Source: Ancylobacter pratisalsi (GTDB lineage Bacteria; Pseudomonadota; Alphaproteobacteria; Rhizobiales; Xanthobacteraceae). From it: DNA of 64,000 nucleotides. Positions within the stretch are counted from its first letter, which is position 1. Each line of letters starts with the position of its first letter. The notes under the pieces were generated by a model. That model saw only the letters and a list, made by a program, of their open reading frames with translations, was not told the origin of the DNA and ran no database searches. Of this stretch, positions 1 through 8,287 are shown in pieces. A program made the position numbers and the translations under genes. The DNA lies in NCBI RefSeq assembly GCF_010669125.1, contig NZ_CP048630.1, forward strand, positions 3,050,001 through 3,114,000, read 5' to 3'.

Positions 1-183
1 ACCGTAGGGATTGGTGGCGCCGGGCACCGTGATCGTCGGCGGGGACGCGGTAAGAACCGGCACCTTGGCGGCGGACATGGCGCTGCGCAGCCGCAGCGCG
101 GTCCACAAGGCCGAGCCCGGAAGAACGCGGAGCATGCCGGGTCTGGTGAGGCCACCCGCCAGCTCGATATCGATCTCGTTCAT
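1..183 (-). CDS. Phage distal tail-region protein, 3' part outside window
   Basis: The first 61 codons of a minus-strand gene start at an ATG that overlaps the stop of the upstream gene (ATGA), so it belongs to the same late operon. The visible part begins MNEIDIELAGGLTRPGML and ends in a Thr/Pro-rich stretch before leaving the window. Its place after the tail-fibre genes suggests a host-specificity or tail accessory role, but no domain is recognised from this fragment. Confidence 0.6.
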   Translation of the reverse strand, partial: MNEIDIELAGGLTRPGMLRVLPGSALWTALRLRSAMSAAKVPVLTASPPTITVPGATNPYG

Positions 184-401
184 TGGCGCACCCACCGGCT
201 GACCGTCGCGAAATTTCCGGCGGCGTCGCGGGTGATTGTCTGAACCCACGTTGTCGATCCATCGGAGATGGTCGTCGTCAGCAGATTATAGGCCGGGTCG
301 CGGGTGACTGCCGTCACTGCGTAGCTGTCTGGATAGATCATCACCCCGGTGTCATCGAGCACACCAATGCGTGCCGCGCCAGCCGTGTCTGAAACGCGCA
401 T
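180..401 (-). CDS. Small phage protein in the tail-fibre region
   Basis: This 73-codon gene overlaps its upstream neighbour (end 401) and its downstream neighbour (start 183) by ATGA junctions, strong signs of a coupled operon. The product (MRVSDTAGAARIGVLDDTGV...) is beta-rich looking with many Thr/Ser/Val residues and no membrane segment. I recognise no family. By position it may be a small tail or fibre accessory protein; that is inference from context. Confidence 0.6.
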   Translation of the reverse strand: MRVSDTAGAARIGVLDDTGVMIYPDSYAVTAVTRDPAYNLLTTTISDGSTTWVQTITRDAAGNFATVSRWVRQ

Positions 402-1327
402 CAGAACCTCCAGAATCCATCAAGGAAAACGATTTCAAGCCGCGCATCCGCGACATCGACGATGAGCGTCGATCCGTCGAGAAAACTCTCATCGACCGCA
501 TCCAGCGTGAGAGCGGATGCGGCGGCATTGCCGTCGACCATCACCCCCACCGTGTCGCCCTCGCCCGGCGCCGCCGGCATGGACCATGTCAGTGGCCCGG
601 CCGAAAGATCAGCAAGGATGCGGGAGCCCGCGACCAGCTCATGTCCATCTGCCGCGATGCGGGTGAAGCGGGTCGCCGCGATGGCCTGATCGCGCGCCGC
701 AATCGCGGCGTCCTGTGCGGTTGTGGCCAATTCCGCAGCATTCACGGCAGTCTGTGCCGCCGGCACCGCGAGTGCGGCTGCCTCTACCGCCGCTGCGCGG
801 TCCCCGGCAACGCCCGATCCGTCGAGCATGAGCACCCAGTCGGCCGAGCCGAACGAGGGTTCTTCGCTGGTCTGTTGCCGCGCGTACCAGAGCGAATTCG
901 CGGCGCTGACGGCGTCGCGCTCCTGATAGGTGCCAGCCAGCCAGTCTTCGCGATAAATGAGGCCGGGCGGCCCCTGTATCGCGAATAGCGGTCCGCTAAC
1001 CGGGACATAGGCGAGCATCTGTCCAGCGCCCGCGATTTTGACGCGGCCGGCGGCCAGCTTGAACCGGCCTCCACCGCGCAGGTCGAAGAAGTCGACGGCC
1101 GTGCCCGCGACGATGGCCGCAGCGGTCGCATCATCAAGCGTCAGGGCCACCGTATGAGGCGGCTCGATTGCCACCGGCCCGCCAATGCCGGAGAGCGTCA
1201 CCGGCTCGCCGGCGAGAGGCGTCAGCACGATCTCGACACCGTCGCTGCCGCCGGCATCCCACTCAGGGAAAGTCCAGCGGACGGTCCGGCCATGCTCGCC
1301 CCGCGTAATCGGCAGTTCGATCGCCAT
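401..1327 (-). CDS. Putative tail fibre / host-specificity protein
   Basis: The 308-residue protein sits just after the DUF4376 gene in the fibre module. Residues ~1-110 look beta-rich. Around residues 125-165 there is a linker of the type seen before fibre shafts (IYREDWLAGTYQERDAVSAA, then 'SLWYARQQ'). An Ala-rich stretch at ~175-220 could form a coiled coil, and a short C-terminal beta domain ends in FLDGFWRF. A collagen-like or carbohydrate-binding domain is not obvious. The call rests on layout and composition, not on a named family. Confidence 0.55.
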   Translation of the reverse strand: MAIELPITRGEHGRTVRWTFPEWDAGGSDGVEIVLTPLAGEPVTLSGIGGPVAIEPPHTVALTLDDATAAAIVAGTAVDFFDLRGGGRFKLAAGRVKIAGAGQMLAYVPVSGPLFAIQGPPGLIYREDWLAGTYQERDAVSAANSLWYARQQTSEEPSFGSADWVLMLDGSGVAGDRAAAVEAAALAVPAAQTAVNAAELATTAQDAAIAARDQAIAATRFTRIAADGHELVAGSRILADLSAGPLTWSMPAAPGEGDTVGVMVDGNAAASALTLDAVDESFLDGSTLIVDVADARLEIVFLDGFWRF

Positions 1328-1329
1328 CG

Positions 1330-1860
1330 TCAGCTCCCGCCCGGCCAGGCGAACCCGTCGATGTCTTCAACCGATGTGATGGTTTCGGCGGCGATGCTGG
1401 CCAGCACATCGGCTTCGGCGGCGAAACTGGCTTGCACATGGGCACCAACGGCATTCGCAACCGCCGTGACCGCCGCCGCGTCGAGATCGACGAATCCGCT
1501 GTCCGCCTTGAACTTGATCACTGCCGCAGGATTGGCCTGCGCGAAGTTGTAGGCGCCGGCGATCATTGCTTGGCTGGCGCGGTCGGTTGCGATCACGTTA
1601 CCAGCAACCGTGATGCCGCCGGTCTCCACGGTATAGCGTTTGGCGGCGGCGTAGGCGGACAGGTCGACCGCTGGCGGAACGATCTCAGGCGGCGGCGCGA
1701 AAGTTACGCCGTCGAACGTCCATCCGGGCCGCACCTCTAGTGGGCACGGAACAAACTGCGCAGCGATCTCGGGCTCATACAACTCAGCCGGCGTGAGATC
1801 GCCGACATCGGGTGTGACATCGATCACGTCAGGCCCGACAATGTGCGCAAAGGTGCTCAT
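1330..1860 (-). CDS. DUF4376-like tail fibre-associated protein
   Basis: The 176-aa product carries a C-terminal region resembling DUF4376, which commonly follows phage tail-fibre genes: YAAAKRYTVETGGITVAG, an 'IATDRASQAMI' segment and a 'AAVTAVANAVGAHVQASFAAE' type helix before a short tail. In this family the conserved Asp/Arg-Ser residues and the terminal helix are typical. It lies directly downstream of the glycine-rich fibre gene. A role in fibre assembly or as part of the adhesin is inferred from that neighbour; the enzymatic function is unknown. Confidence 0.65.
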   Translation of the reverse strand: MSTFAHIVGPDVIDVTPDVGDLTPAELYEPEIAAQFVPCPLEVRPGWTFDGVTFAPPPEIVPPAVDLSAYAAAKRYTVETGGITVAGNVIATDRASQAMIAGAYNFAQANPAAVIKFKADSGFVDLDAAAVTAVANAVGAHVQASFAAEADVLASIAAETITSVEDIDGFAWPGGS

Positions 1861-1869
1861 GACGTATCC

Positions 1870-2964
1870 TCAATCCGGGGTGATGATGACCCAGCCGGAC
1901 GCACCAGAGCCGCCGGCAAGATCGCCAGTGCCGCCGCTGCCGCCGCCGCCGGGGAAGACGCCTTCTTGGCCCGCCGCCGTATTCGGGCCGGATGGCGCGC
2001 CCGCGAAAGCCGCGCCGCCCATGCCGCCGATGGGCACATCGGCCGCGATAGGCCCCTGGCCATATCGGCCGGGCCGGTTTATGTCCGCACCGGTGGCGGC
2101 GCCACCTACTCCCGCCGCCCCGCTGTAGCCGTCGACCGCGCCGGTTCCGCCGCTACCGCCCGCCACCGTCAGCAATGCCCCGACGGATGACGATCCACCC
2201 GACTGACCAGAGCCGCCACCTGCAATGCCGCCCGCACCCGGCGCGCCGACAATCACAGCCAACACCTGGCCAGGCGTGACATCTACGCGCTTCCTCTTAT
2301 ACCCACCGGATCCGGCCCCAGGTGCTGCCGTTGGCGGGCCGTTTGAGCCTGCACCACCTCCACCGCCGCCGCCGCCCCACAGCTGCAAATCCAGCGCATA
2401 AACGCCTTGGCCAACCGTGTACGAATAGACGCCGGGCGTAGAGAATGAGGTCGATACGCGCCGGGGCGCAGAACTGTTGGAGACGCCGAGCAATCGGAAG
2501 GCGGCGCCGTCGTGGGCCACCGTGATGAGGCCGTTGGCCGACCAGTCGCCCGGCCGGAGCGGTGTGCCGTCCATGCGGGTGCAAGGCTCGACACCCGGTC
2601 CGAGATTGATTGTTCCGGGGCCAGTGTTCGTGGCCGCTCCCAACTTGATCAGGATCGGCGCGTTTAGGATCTCCGTATAGCTGGTGATCGGTATCGAAAG
2701 CGTGCCTGTGATCGCATCCGCCGTACCACCAGCTACGACGAGATTCAGACCATGAGAGCGGATAGCCTTGGCAAGCAGGTCATTGGCGCCCGCGGCAGCT
2801 ACTCCTCCCGATTTCTCAATAGGGGTCAGAATTTCTTCCTGGACGCCATTGAGCCAGGCCGACGCGATCTCCGTTCCGGGAAGCCCGGCGACATCGTTCT
2901 GTCCACGGAAGCCGCGCTTGCCGCCGCCGATATCAACCCAGTCCTCGCCATTGACGCGATCCAT
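1870..2964 (-). CDS. Tail fibre with glycine-rich tip
   Basis: A 364-aa structural protein. The N-terminal ~80 residues contain WVDIGGGKRGFRGQND and a helix ending in EEILTPIEKSGG, a pattern common in tail-fibre anchor domains. The middle (~85-170) is beta-rich. From ~195 to the end the protein is extremely glycine-rich, with runs such as LWGGGGGGGGAGSNG and repeated GGSGG-type loops, resembling polyglycine-sandwich adhesin tips that bind receptors. It follows gp48 (DUF2313), the usual position of the Mu S-type fibre gene. Receptor specificity cannot be read from the sequence. Confidence 0.8.
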   Translation of the reverse strand: MDRVNGEDWVDIGGGKRGFRGQNDVAGLPGTEIASAWLNGVQEEILTPIEKSGGVAAAGANDLLAKAIRSHGLNLVVAGGTADAITGTLSIPITSYTEILNAPILIKLGAATNTGPGTINLGPGVEPCTRMDGTPLRPGDWSANGLITVAHDGAAFRLLGVSNSSAPRRVSTSFSTPGVYSYTVGQGVYALDLQLWGGGGGGGGAGSNGPPTAAPGAGSGGYKRKRVDVTPGQVLAVIVGAPGAGGIAGGGSGQSGGSSSVGALLTVAGGSGGTGAVDGYSGAAGVGGAATGADINRPGRYGQGPIAADVPIGGMGGAAFAGAPSGPNTAAGQEGVFPGGGGSGGTGDLAGGSGASGWVIITPD

Positions 2965-2976
2965 GTGTCTTGCTCC

Positions 2977-3588
2977 TCAGATCTCGCTGCCATCGGGCAG
3001 GTAGTTGAAGGTCACTTCGGTGTGGGTGGGCTTCAGCCGGCGGATGTCGCACTCGATGTCCGAGAGGGCGAACTGGTAGGTCCGGTCGCCGGCGACAGCC
3101 CGGCCGGCGCGCGCGATGCGCCAGTTGCCGAGCGGCACGTTCACCCGCCAAAGAAACTGTTCGGGATGGTTGACGACACGATCGCCGGCCCGCGCGCGCC
3201 CGGCGCGTGTCAGGGTGAACTCGTCGATGGTGATCGTGACGCCACGCTTGGCCGCATAGTCGATGAAGTAGGGGGTCGACTGGCCACCGCGCGCGGTCCA
3301 GCGCTGGTGCGCAAGCTGCTGGCGATCGCTCTTCGGCAGCGTCGAGACATCGCGCCCGCACGGGTCGGGGCCCAGGACGCGCTCGAAATCGGTGAGGCAG
3401 TAACTCGCCGTGCGCGGGTCCACCTCGTCCATCATCTCCTCGGCGACGGCCTCGATCTCGGCAAACAGCGTCGCCGGCGCCGCGAGCAACGCGCCGATCA
3501 GGCTGCCGTCGCCCGGCCGCGGCCAGATCCAGCCCGGCGGCATCAGCGACATCAGTTCCTTGTGTGCATCCTCGGCCGAGCGGCTCAT
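2977..3588 (-). CDS. Mu gp48-like baseplate protein (DUF2313)
   Basis: The 203-aa protein matches the DUF2313/YmfQ family of contractile phage baseplates: an N-terminal 'LMPPGWIWPRPGDGSLIGAL' segment, a helix with FAEIEAVAEEMMDEVDPRTA, and the 'LTDFERVLGPDPC' stretch that precedes a beta-rich C-terminal domain. It overlaps the gpJ-like gene by ATGA. In Mu the equivalent protein (gp48) links the J-like wedge to the fibre. Length fits the family. Start ATG at 3588. Confidence 0.88.
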   Translation of the reverse strand: MSRSAEDAHKELMSLMPPGWIWPRPGDGSLIGALLAAPATLFAEIEAVAEEMMDEVDPRTASYCLTDFERVLGPDPCGRDVSTLPKSDRQQLAHQRWTARGGQSTPYFIDYAAKRGVTITIDEFTLTRAGRARAGDRVVNHPEQFLWRVNVPLGNWRIARAGRAVAGDRTYQFALSDIECDIRRLKPTHTEVTFNYLPDGSEI

Positions 3589-4685
3589 TCCTCTGGCTCC
3601 CAGGTCACGACACCGGGCGCGGACAGCTCGGTGGCGGCCGAGACGATGTCGGCGGTCGGCGCGATGAACCGGTGCGCATATTCGCCGGCGGCCGAGGACA
3701 CGGCTTCGGAGAGGCGGGAGAATTTGAGGGTGCCGCCGATCTCGGCCTCTGCGGCGAAGAAGGTGCGCCAGGCGGATTTCACCGCCTCCTGCACCGCATA
3801 GGTCGAGGGCGTCAGCTGCAGCGTCATGTTGCGTGGCACGATGATCGCCGGCACGACGGCGCGCTCGGCCGTCACCGGCCGCACCGTATCGAGATAGGCG
3901 CCGATCGCCGCGATCTCGGTCTCGGTCGGGGCACGCGGATTGGCCCGCGTCCCCATCGCCACAACCACGCCGACCGAGCCTCGGCCGATCATGTTGGGGA
4001 TGGTCATCACCTGCGAGGCCGCGAAGGCGTTCTGCACCCAGACCGGATAGTCGAAATCGGCACCGCCATGCGCGGGCTGGCGGATGCGCTGCAACAGTCG
4101 CGCGAGCAGCGACGGGTCGGTTTCGACCTCGGCGCCGCCGGTCACGCCGGCATCGTCGATCGTCGCCACCTGTTCGGTCAGGCCGGCGATCGGCGCGATG
4201 AAGGAGAGCCCGATGCCGGCGGCGGCATTGCCGATCGTGCCGGAGGTGGCGGCGCGCACCGAGAGCATGGCCGAGCCCTCGCCATCGACAACAGCGGCCT
4301 CCGTTACTTCATAGGTGACGCCGGAGCCCTGCAGCAGTTCGCCGGCCGGCACGAGGGTGCCCGGCGTACCCGTTACCTCGGCCCGGCCGATCGCGAAGGT
4401 CGCGGGCCGGCGGGTGATGCCCCAGATATCGGCGTGACGGACAAGGAATTCGGCCTCGGCGGTGTCGGGGAAATACTGCTGTCCCCACCAGCGCAGATGC
4501 AGGTGGACCTCATAGAGGCCCAGCACGAAGGCGCGGATGATGATGGCGTACATGCCGCGCGGCGAGCGCACCGCCCGCGCCAGGGCGCCGGGATCGACGT
4601 CCGGACGCACCTCGCGGATGCCGGCCTCGACCAGCGTTTCGAGCCGGCGGGTCAGCGTGCGCGGATCGGAAATCGGGAACGCCAT
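3585..4685 (-). CDS. Baseplate wedge protein J (Mu gp47-like)
   Basis: The 366-aa product belongs to the baseplate J family (P2 J, Mu gp47, T4 gp6 relatives). Visible hallmarks are the early RWWGQQYFPDTAEAEFL region with a following 'HADIWGITRRPAT' helix, a beta-rich centre with repeated Gly/Thr turns, and a 'WVQNAFAASQVMTIPNMIGRG' stretch before the conserved 'VVAMGTRANPRAPTE' segment. Start ATG 4685 lies two bases before the stop of the gp46-like gene. It should form the inner wedge of the contractile baseplate with gp46 and gp48. Confidence 0.92.
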   Translation of the reverse strand: MAFPISDPRTLTRRLETLVEAGIREVRPDVDPGALARAVRSPRGMYAIIIRAFVLGLYEVHLHLRWWGQQYFPDTAEAEFLVRHADIWGITRRPATFAIGRAEVTGTPGTLVPAGELLQGSGVTYEVTEAAVVDGEGSAMLSVRAATSGTIGNAAAGIGLSFIAPIAGLTEQVATIDDAGVTGGAEVETDPSLLARLLQRIRQPAHGGADFDYPVWVQNAFAASQVMTIPNMIGRGSVGVVVAMGTRANPRAPTETEIAAIGAYLDTVRPVTAERAVVPAIIVPRNMTLQLTPSTYAVQEAVKSAWRTFFAAEAEIGGTLKFSRLSEAVSSAAGEYAHRFIAPTADIVSAATELSAPGVVTWEPEE

Positions 4686-4686
4686 C

Positions 4687-5157
4687 TCACGCGCTCCCGA
4701 CGCGGCGGTTGATGGTGATCTCGCGGCCGTCCGCCACGATGCGGGCGGCAAGCACTTCCTTGCGCACCCACTCGACCGTGATCTCGGCCGGCTTGCCGGT
4801 CTCTGCCAGCACCCAGGCGTAGGCTTCCTTCAGCCACTCCACGAACATCTGGCGGGTGAGTTCGGTCTCCTTCAGCCGCTCGCCGAGCCAGCAGCGGCTG
4901 CCGGCCTGCCGATAACGGATATCGAGCGCGTCGCCGGCCCAGCCGCGCCGCTCGACGAAGGACACCGGCTGATTCAGTTCGGAGATGCCGGACGGCAGTT
5001 CATCATCCCGCCGGGCGCGGCGATCGCAGCCGAAGGCCAGCAGCATCGGCGTCGCCGGTGTCTCGTCGACCAGCAGGTCGCCATCCCCAGCCAGCTGCAG
5101 GTCACAGCGCCGGGTGGCCGGGTCGTAGACGAGTGCGAGATCGAAATAAGCTGCCAT
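4687..5157 (-). CDS. Baseplate protein, Mu gp46-like (GPW/gp25 family)
   Basis: A 156-aa protein of the phage GP46 family. It opens MAAYFDLALVYDPATRRC, carries a GDLLVDETPATPMLLAFGCD segment and the conserved acidic/aromatic 'RRGWAGDALDIRYRQAGSRC' motif, then a helix with VEWLKEAYAWVLAETGK. ATG 5157 is preferred over an upstream ATG at 5166. It is the first gene after the 22-bp dyad at 5191-5212 and is therefore the likely first gene of a separate late transcription unit (gp46, gp47, gp48, fibres). Confidence 0.9.
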   Translation of the reverse strand: MAAYFDLALVYDPATRRCDLQLAGDGDLLVDETPATPMLLAFGCDRRARRDDELPSGISELNQPVSFVERRGWAGDALDIRYRQAGSRCWLGERLKETELTRQMFVEWLKEAYAWVLAETGKPAEITVEWVRKEVLAARIVADGREITINRRVGSA

Positions 5158-5190
5158 GACGCGCAATGTCGCGCGCGCGGGGATCGCCGG

Positions 5191-5212
5191 TCATGACCGC
5201 ATGCGCGGTCTA
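5191..5212 (-). promoter_or_regulatory. 22-bp dyad, copy 1 (candidate late promoter operator, PP-like)
   Basis: On the plus strand the site reads TCATGACCGC-N4-GCGGTCTA, here with spacer ATGC. The arms GACCGC/GCGGTC are perfect inverted repeats. Two more copies share all 18 non-spacer bases (17458-17479 and 26167-26188). On the minus strand the dyad begins with the stop codon of the gp45-like gene and lies 34 bases before the gp46-like start. No T run follows, so it is not an intrinsic terminator. Confidence 0.65.
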
Positions 5213-5776
5213 CAGGCTGGGGTCAGGATCCGCGCCGATGATGATCGGCTTCGAGGCTATGATCTGTCCATCCTGCACCACGATCCAGTCATTGCCGATG
5301 CGCAGCTTCACGAAGTCGGGCGTCACGGTCACGCGCGGCGCGCCCTCGCCCTTGCCCAGCCTGCCGCGAAACAGGGTCTTGGTCAGTTCGCACTCGGCCT
5401 CCCCGACCTCGCCCAGCACCCGCAACGGCGACCAGGCGTGCAGCGTGCCGTCCTTTTTGGCGTGGAATCGGTTGCCGAGAATGCCGTGGGTCGCGGCTTC
5501 GCCGCTATCCAGATTGCCCAGGCGGTTGCCGGGCGACCCGGCCGGCAGCGCCACCATGTCGCCCTGGTCGCCACCGACAGCGAGCAGCACGACCAGCCCG
5601 TTATCCGGCGGCCGGCTGGCGAAGCCGAAGGGCTGCAGCACCTCGACCTCGGTGGCGTCGTGGCCCGCGCGGATGCGCACATCGACGGTCTGGCTCTCGC
5701 CCGTATCGAGCGAGGATTTCACCAGCGCCCGCGAGACCAGGCCGCGCAGCTGGAGGGCGAGTTCCGAGAGCCTCAT
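5210..5776 (-). CDS. Baseplate spike protein, Mu gp45-like (gpV family)
   Basis: The 188-aa product matches Mu gp45, the trimeric membrane-piercing spike. After an N-terminal helix (MRLSELALQLRGLVSRAL) comes an OB-like beta domain with DATEVEVLQPFGFASRPP and LVVLLAVGGDQGDMVALPAG, both conserved in gp45 proteins, and a C-terminal beta region ending in a DGQIIASKPIIIGADPD shaft/tip repeat. The stop codon is the first three bases of the 22-bp dyad read on this strand. Start ATG 5776 gives the family length (Mu gp45 is ~197 aa). Confidence 0.92.
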   Translation of the reverse strand: MRLSELALQLRGLVSRALVKSSLDTGESQTVDVRIRAGHDATEVEVLQPFGFASRPPDNGLVVLLAVGGDQGDMVALPAGSPGNRLGNLDSGEAATHGILGNRFHAKKDGTLHAWSPLRVLGEVGEAECELTKTLFRGRLGKGEGAPRVTVTPDFVKLRIGNDWIVVQDGQIIASKPIIIGADPDPSL

Positions 5777-5783
5777 GTCTCCC

Positions 5784-7010
5784 TCACAGGGCGTAGGCCG
5801 TGCTGTCGAGCGGCTTGGCGGCAGCCTTGCCCTGCCTCGCGTGGTTGCTGCGGCGCGCGCCCTCGGGCTCGGTGTCATAGGCTTCGGGCGAGGTCACCCG
5901 CAGCCGGGTCAGACCGCCATCGTCCTGCGAATAGACCATGACGACGCCGGCGATCAGCATGTCGCGGTTCACGCCCTGGAAACGGTCGTCGACCGGGACC
6001 AGCTCGTTGACGCGCCACAGCCGCTGCTCGTCGCCGGCGCGATAATCCTTCACCTCATATTCGAGGCGCTCGGAGCTGCCGCGCGCCGTGCGGGCCATCC
6101 ATTCCGCCTGCGTCTGCGCGCCCTCGGCGGTGAGCTGTGTGCGGCCCAGGGTCACGAGCGGGCGATAGCGCTTCATCTCGGGATCGACGGCTTTGCCCTC
6201 GATTTCCACGCCAGCGCCCTCAGTCGCCTCCTGGTCTGCGATCCAGTCGGCCGGGTCGCTGTCCAGCGGCGCGGCGGTGGCATCCAGGCGCAGCGTACTC
6301 CGGCGCTTGCCGGCGGCCTTCTCGGCCTGACCTTTGACGCGGTACTCGCTGTGCCGCCCTTCGATCGTGAACTCACCCGAGGATGAGACGACATTCCCCG
6401 GCAGGACGAGCGGCGCCGGCGCGCGCTTCGCGCCCGTCCTGGTGAGCACGATCGTGTCGACGCCGTCGGATGTCGCAAGGATCCCGCGCTGGCGCAGCGC
6501 CTTCTCGATCGCCGACATCGCGGTCTCGCCGCCGTCGATCGTGAAGCGGTCGAGCTGGGCGCCGACATCGACCTCGGCCCGCACCGATAGGCCATAGGGC
6601 TTGACGATCTCGCCGATGATGGCGTCCACCGTCTTGCCCCGGTACTCGCTCGGCCCATCCACGGTGGCCGCGCCGTCGATCAGGTCGCGCGCCTTGTCCG
6701 ATCCCGAAATGCTCACGCTGGCCTCGCCGTCACGCAGGTGGGGTGCCACGGTGTCGACCCAGCCCTTCATGATGGTTTCGCCGTCGAGCTTGATTTCGGC
6801 CGTGACGCCCAGGCGTACCCGATCCTTGTAGCCGGCGAGCGTGGCGAAGATCAGCGTGTTCGCGGATGACAGCGCATCGCGCAGTTCAAACCGGAATACG
6901 CCGGTCATGTCCTGCATGTCGCGCTCGACCTCGACAGAGGTCCACTCCATGAACGATGCGCCGTCGAGCGTCAGCGTCCAGCGCCGTGTGGGATTATAGA
7001 CCGCACTCAC
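5784..7010 (-). CDS. Baseplate hub protein, Mu gp44/P-like (gpD family)
   Basis: A 408-aa hub protein of the phage late-control D / Mu P family. It starts at GTG 7010, overlapping the stop of the N gene as GTGA. The N-terminal half shows the 'TLTLDGASFMEWTSVEVERD' and 'FRFELRDALS' strands; the middle has the hub motif 'VDTVAPHLRDGEASVSISGS' followed by 'ARDLIDGAATVD', and a phage GPD-like region through EYRVKGQAEKA. It anchors the gp45 spike to the tube. Mu's gp44 is ~379 aa, so the size fits. Confidence 0.92.
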   Translation of the reverse strand: MSAVYNPTRRWTLTLDGASFMEWTSVEVERDMQDMTGVFRFELRDALSSANTLIFATLAGYKDRVRLGVTAEIKLDGETIMKGWVDTVAPHLRDGEASVSISGSDKARDLIDGAATVDGPSEYRGKTVDAIIGEIVKPYGLSVRAEVDVGAQLDRFTIDGGETAMSAIEKALRQRGILATSDGVDTIVLTRTGAKRAPAPLVLPGNVVSSSGEFTIEGRHSEYRVKGQAEKAAGKRRSTLRLDATAAPLDSDPADWIADQEATEGAGVEIEGKAVDPEMKRYRPLVTLGRTQLTAEGAQTQAEWMARTARGSSERLEYEVKDYRAGDEQRLWRVNELVPVDDRFQGVNRDMLIAGVVMVYSQDDGGLTRLRVTSPEAYDTEPEGARRSNHARQGKAAAKPLDSTAYAL

Positions 7011-8287
7011 AGCAGCACCTCGATCGTATCGGAGCTGATGAGGCCGGGATGACGCAGCCGGTTGCGTGACACCAGGTCCTGCATCATCGCGACGACGTCG
7101 CGCGGATCGTCGCCGGCATAGTGCTGCGCGACCAGCCAGGCGCTGATGCCGTAGGGTGGCGTCACCGTAATGACGGACGGCAGCCGGCCGATGATCTCGG
7201 AGAGGTCCCGCGCCAGCGCCGCGCGCAGGTCCGCGATGGCCACCCACAGCGCCGCGCCCGCGCCCGGCGCGTCCTGGGCGAAGTCGGCCGCAAGTTCGCC
7301 CACCGCGGCCAGCTCGCCATCGAGCGCGGCACGGACCGAGGTCGCGTCCTGGCGGCTTTCATAGGCGATATCCGCCGCCGCGCGGCAGGCATGGGCCAGC
7401 GCGGCGACGCGTGCGCCAAGCGCGAGAGCCGCCGCGGGCACGTTAAGCGTCTCGATGCCGGCGATCGCCGCCGCGATCTGACGCAGCAGCGTCACCGCGC
7501 GGCGTGCGGTGATCGGCGGCTCGGGCGCCTCGTAGCCGGCCGCCGGACTGATCGCCGGGGCGGGCACCGTGATGCCGGCGGCGGCGATCGGCCCACCCAG
7601 ACCCGTCACCGCGGCGGCGAGATCGGCACTGGCGGCCCCGCCGCTATCGGCCGCCACGGCGAGCGCGACCGCCGCGCTTGCCGGGGCAAGGTTCGGCGTG
7701 AGGCCGGGCCTTTCGGGGGCGTCGGCCACGGTGTCGTCGACGACAGAGGCGCAGGCGCTGGCGGTGTCATGGGCATGCGCCAGCACCGCCACGGCGGACG
7801 CGCCGACAAGCGAGGCGGTGATGAAGACGCCGGCGGACGCGATGACCAGGTCGGCCGCGCCGAGCAGGCCGGACAGCGTCGAGGTCACCGGCGCCAGGTC
7901 GACCGTCACCGGCGTGAAACTGGCGTCGAAGGTGACGAGGCCGAGGGCGCGATCGGCGAACCGGATCGAGGCCGGCCGTTCGCAGATCACCGTCTTCTCG
8001 CCGAGCCACGGATGCAGCAGGGTGCCGAGGCCGGGCGTGCGAAAGGCCAGCTCCAGCGCGGCGGCGACCGCCACATAATCCGCCCCGACATAGACGCCCG
8101 ACACATTGATCGGCCCGGCATAGTCGCCGAAATCCTCGGCGGCCGGCATGTCGATGCCGGGGAAATAGGTCAGCAGCACGCGCCGGCCGACATCATGCGC
8201 ACTGTCCGGCATGAAGAACGGCACGCCGCGCCAGGCGGCCGGCAGCAGGCCGGGCAGGAGATCGGTGGCGTTGTCGAAGATGGACAT
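7007..8287 (-). CDS. DNA circularisation protein N (Mu gp43-like)
   Basis: The 426-aa protein has the DNA_circ_N domain at its start: WRGVPFFMPDSAHDVGRRVL, the 'YPGxD'-like TYFPGIDMPAAEDFG and the VGADYVAVAAALELAFRTPG segment, all typical of Mu gpN. The remainder is Ala-rich and helical. Despite the name, N-type proteins are mainly tail/baseplate components (between tape measure and hub). It abuts the tape measure gene by a one-base overlap (8287). Confidence 0.9.
   Translation of the reverse strand: MSIFDNATDLLPGLLPAAWRGVPFFMPDSAHDVGRRVLLTYFPGIDMPAAEDFGDYAGPINVSGVYVGADYVAVAAALELAFRTPGLGTLLHPWLGEKTVICERPASIRFADRALGLVTFDASFTPVTVDLAPVTSTLSGLLGAADLVIASAGVFITASLVGASAVAVLAHAHDTASACASVVDDTVADAPERPGLTPNLAPASAAVALAVAADSGGAASADLAAAVTGLGGPIAAAGITVPAPAISPAAGYEAPEPPITARRAVTLLRQIAAAIAGIETLNVPAAALALGARVAALAHACRAAADIAYESRQDATSVRAALDGELAAVGELAADFAQDAPGAGAALWVAIADLRAALARDLSEIIGRLPSVITVTPPYGISAWLVAQHYAGDDPRDVVAMMQDLVSRNRLRHPGLISSDTIEVLL

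Noticed and set aside
371..988. Long plus-strand frames over the phage tail genes (also 2752-3801, 7121-9136, 11574-13223, 18956-21442)
   Set aside because: They are GC-driven shadows of recognised minus-strand phage genes, rich in Arg/Gly with no domains and no ribosome-binding sites.
5191..5212. Reading the 22-bp dyad as an intrinsic terminator
   Set aside because: Stem is only six pairs and no T tract follows on either strand in any of the three copies.
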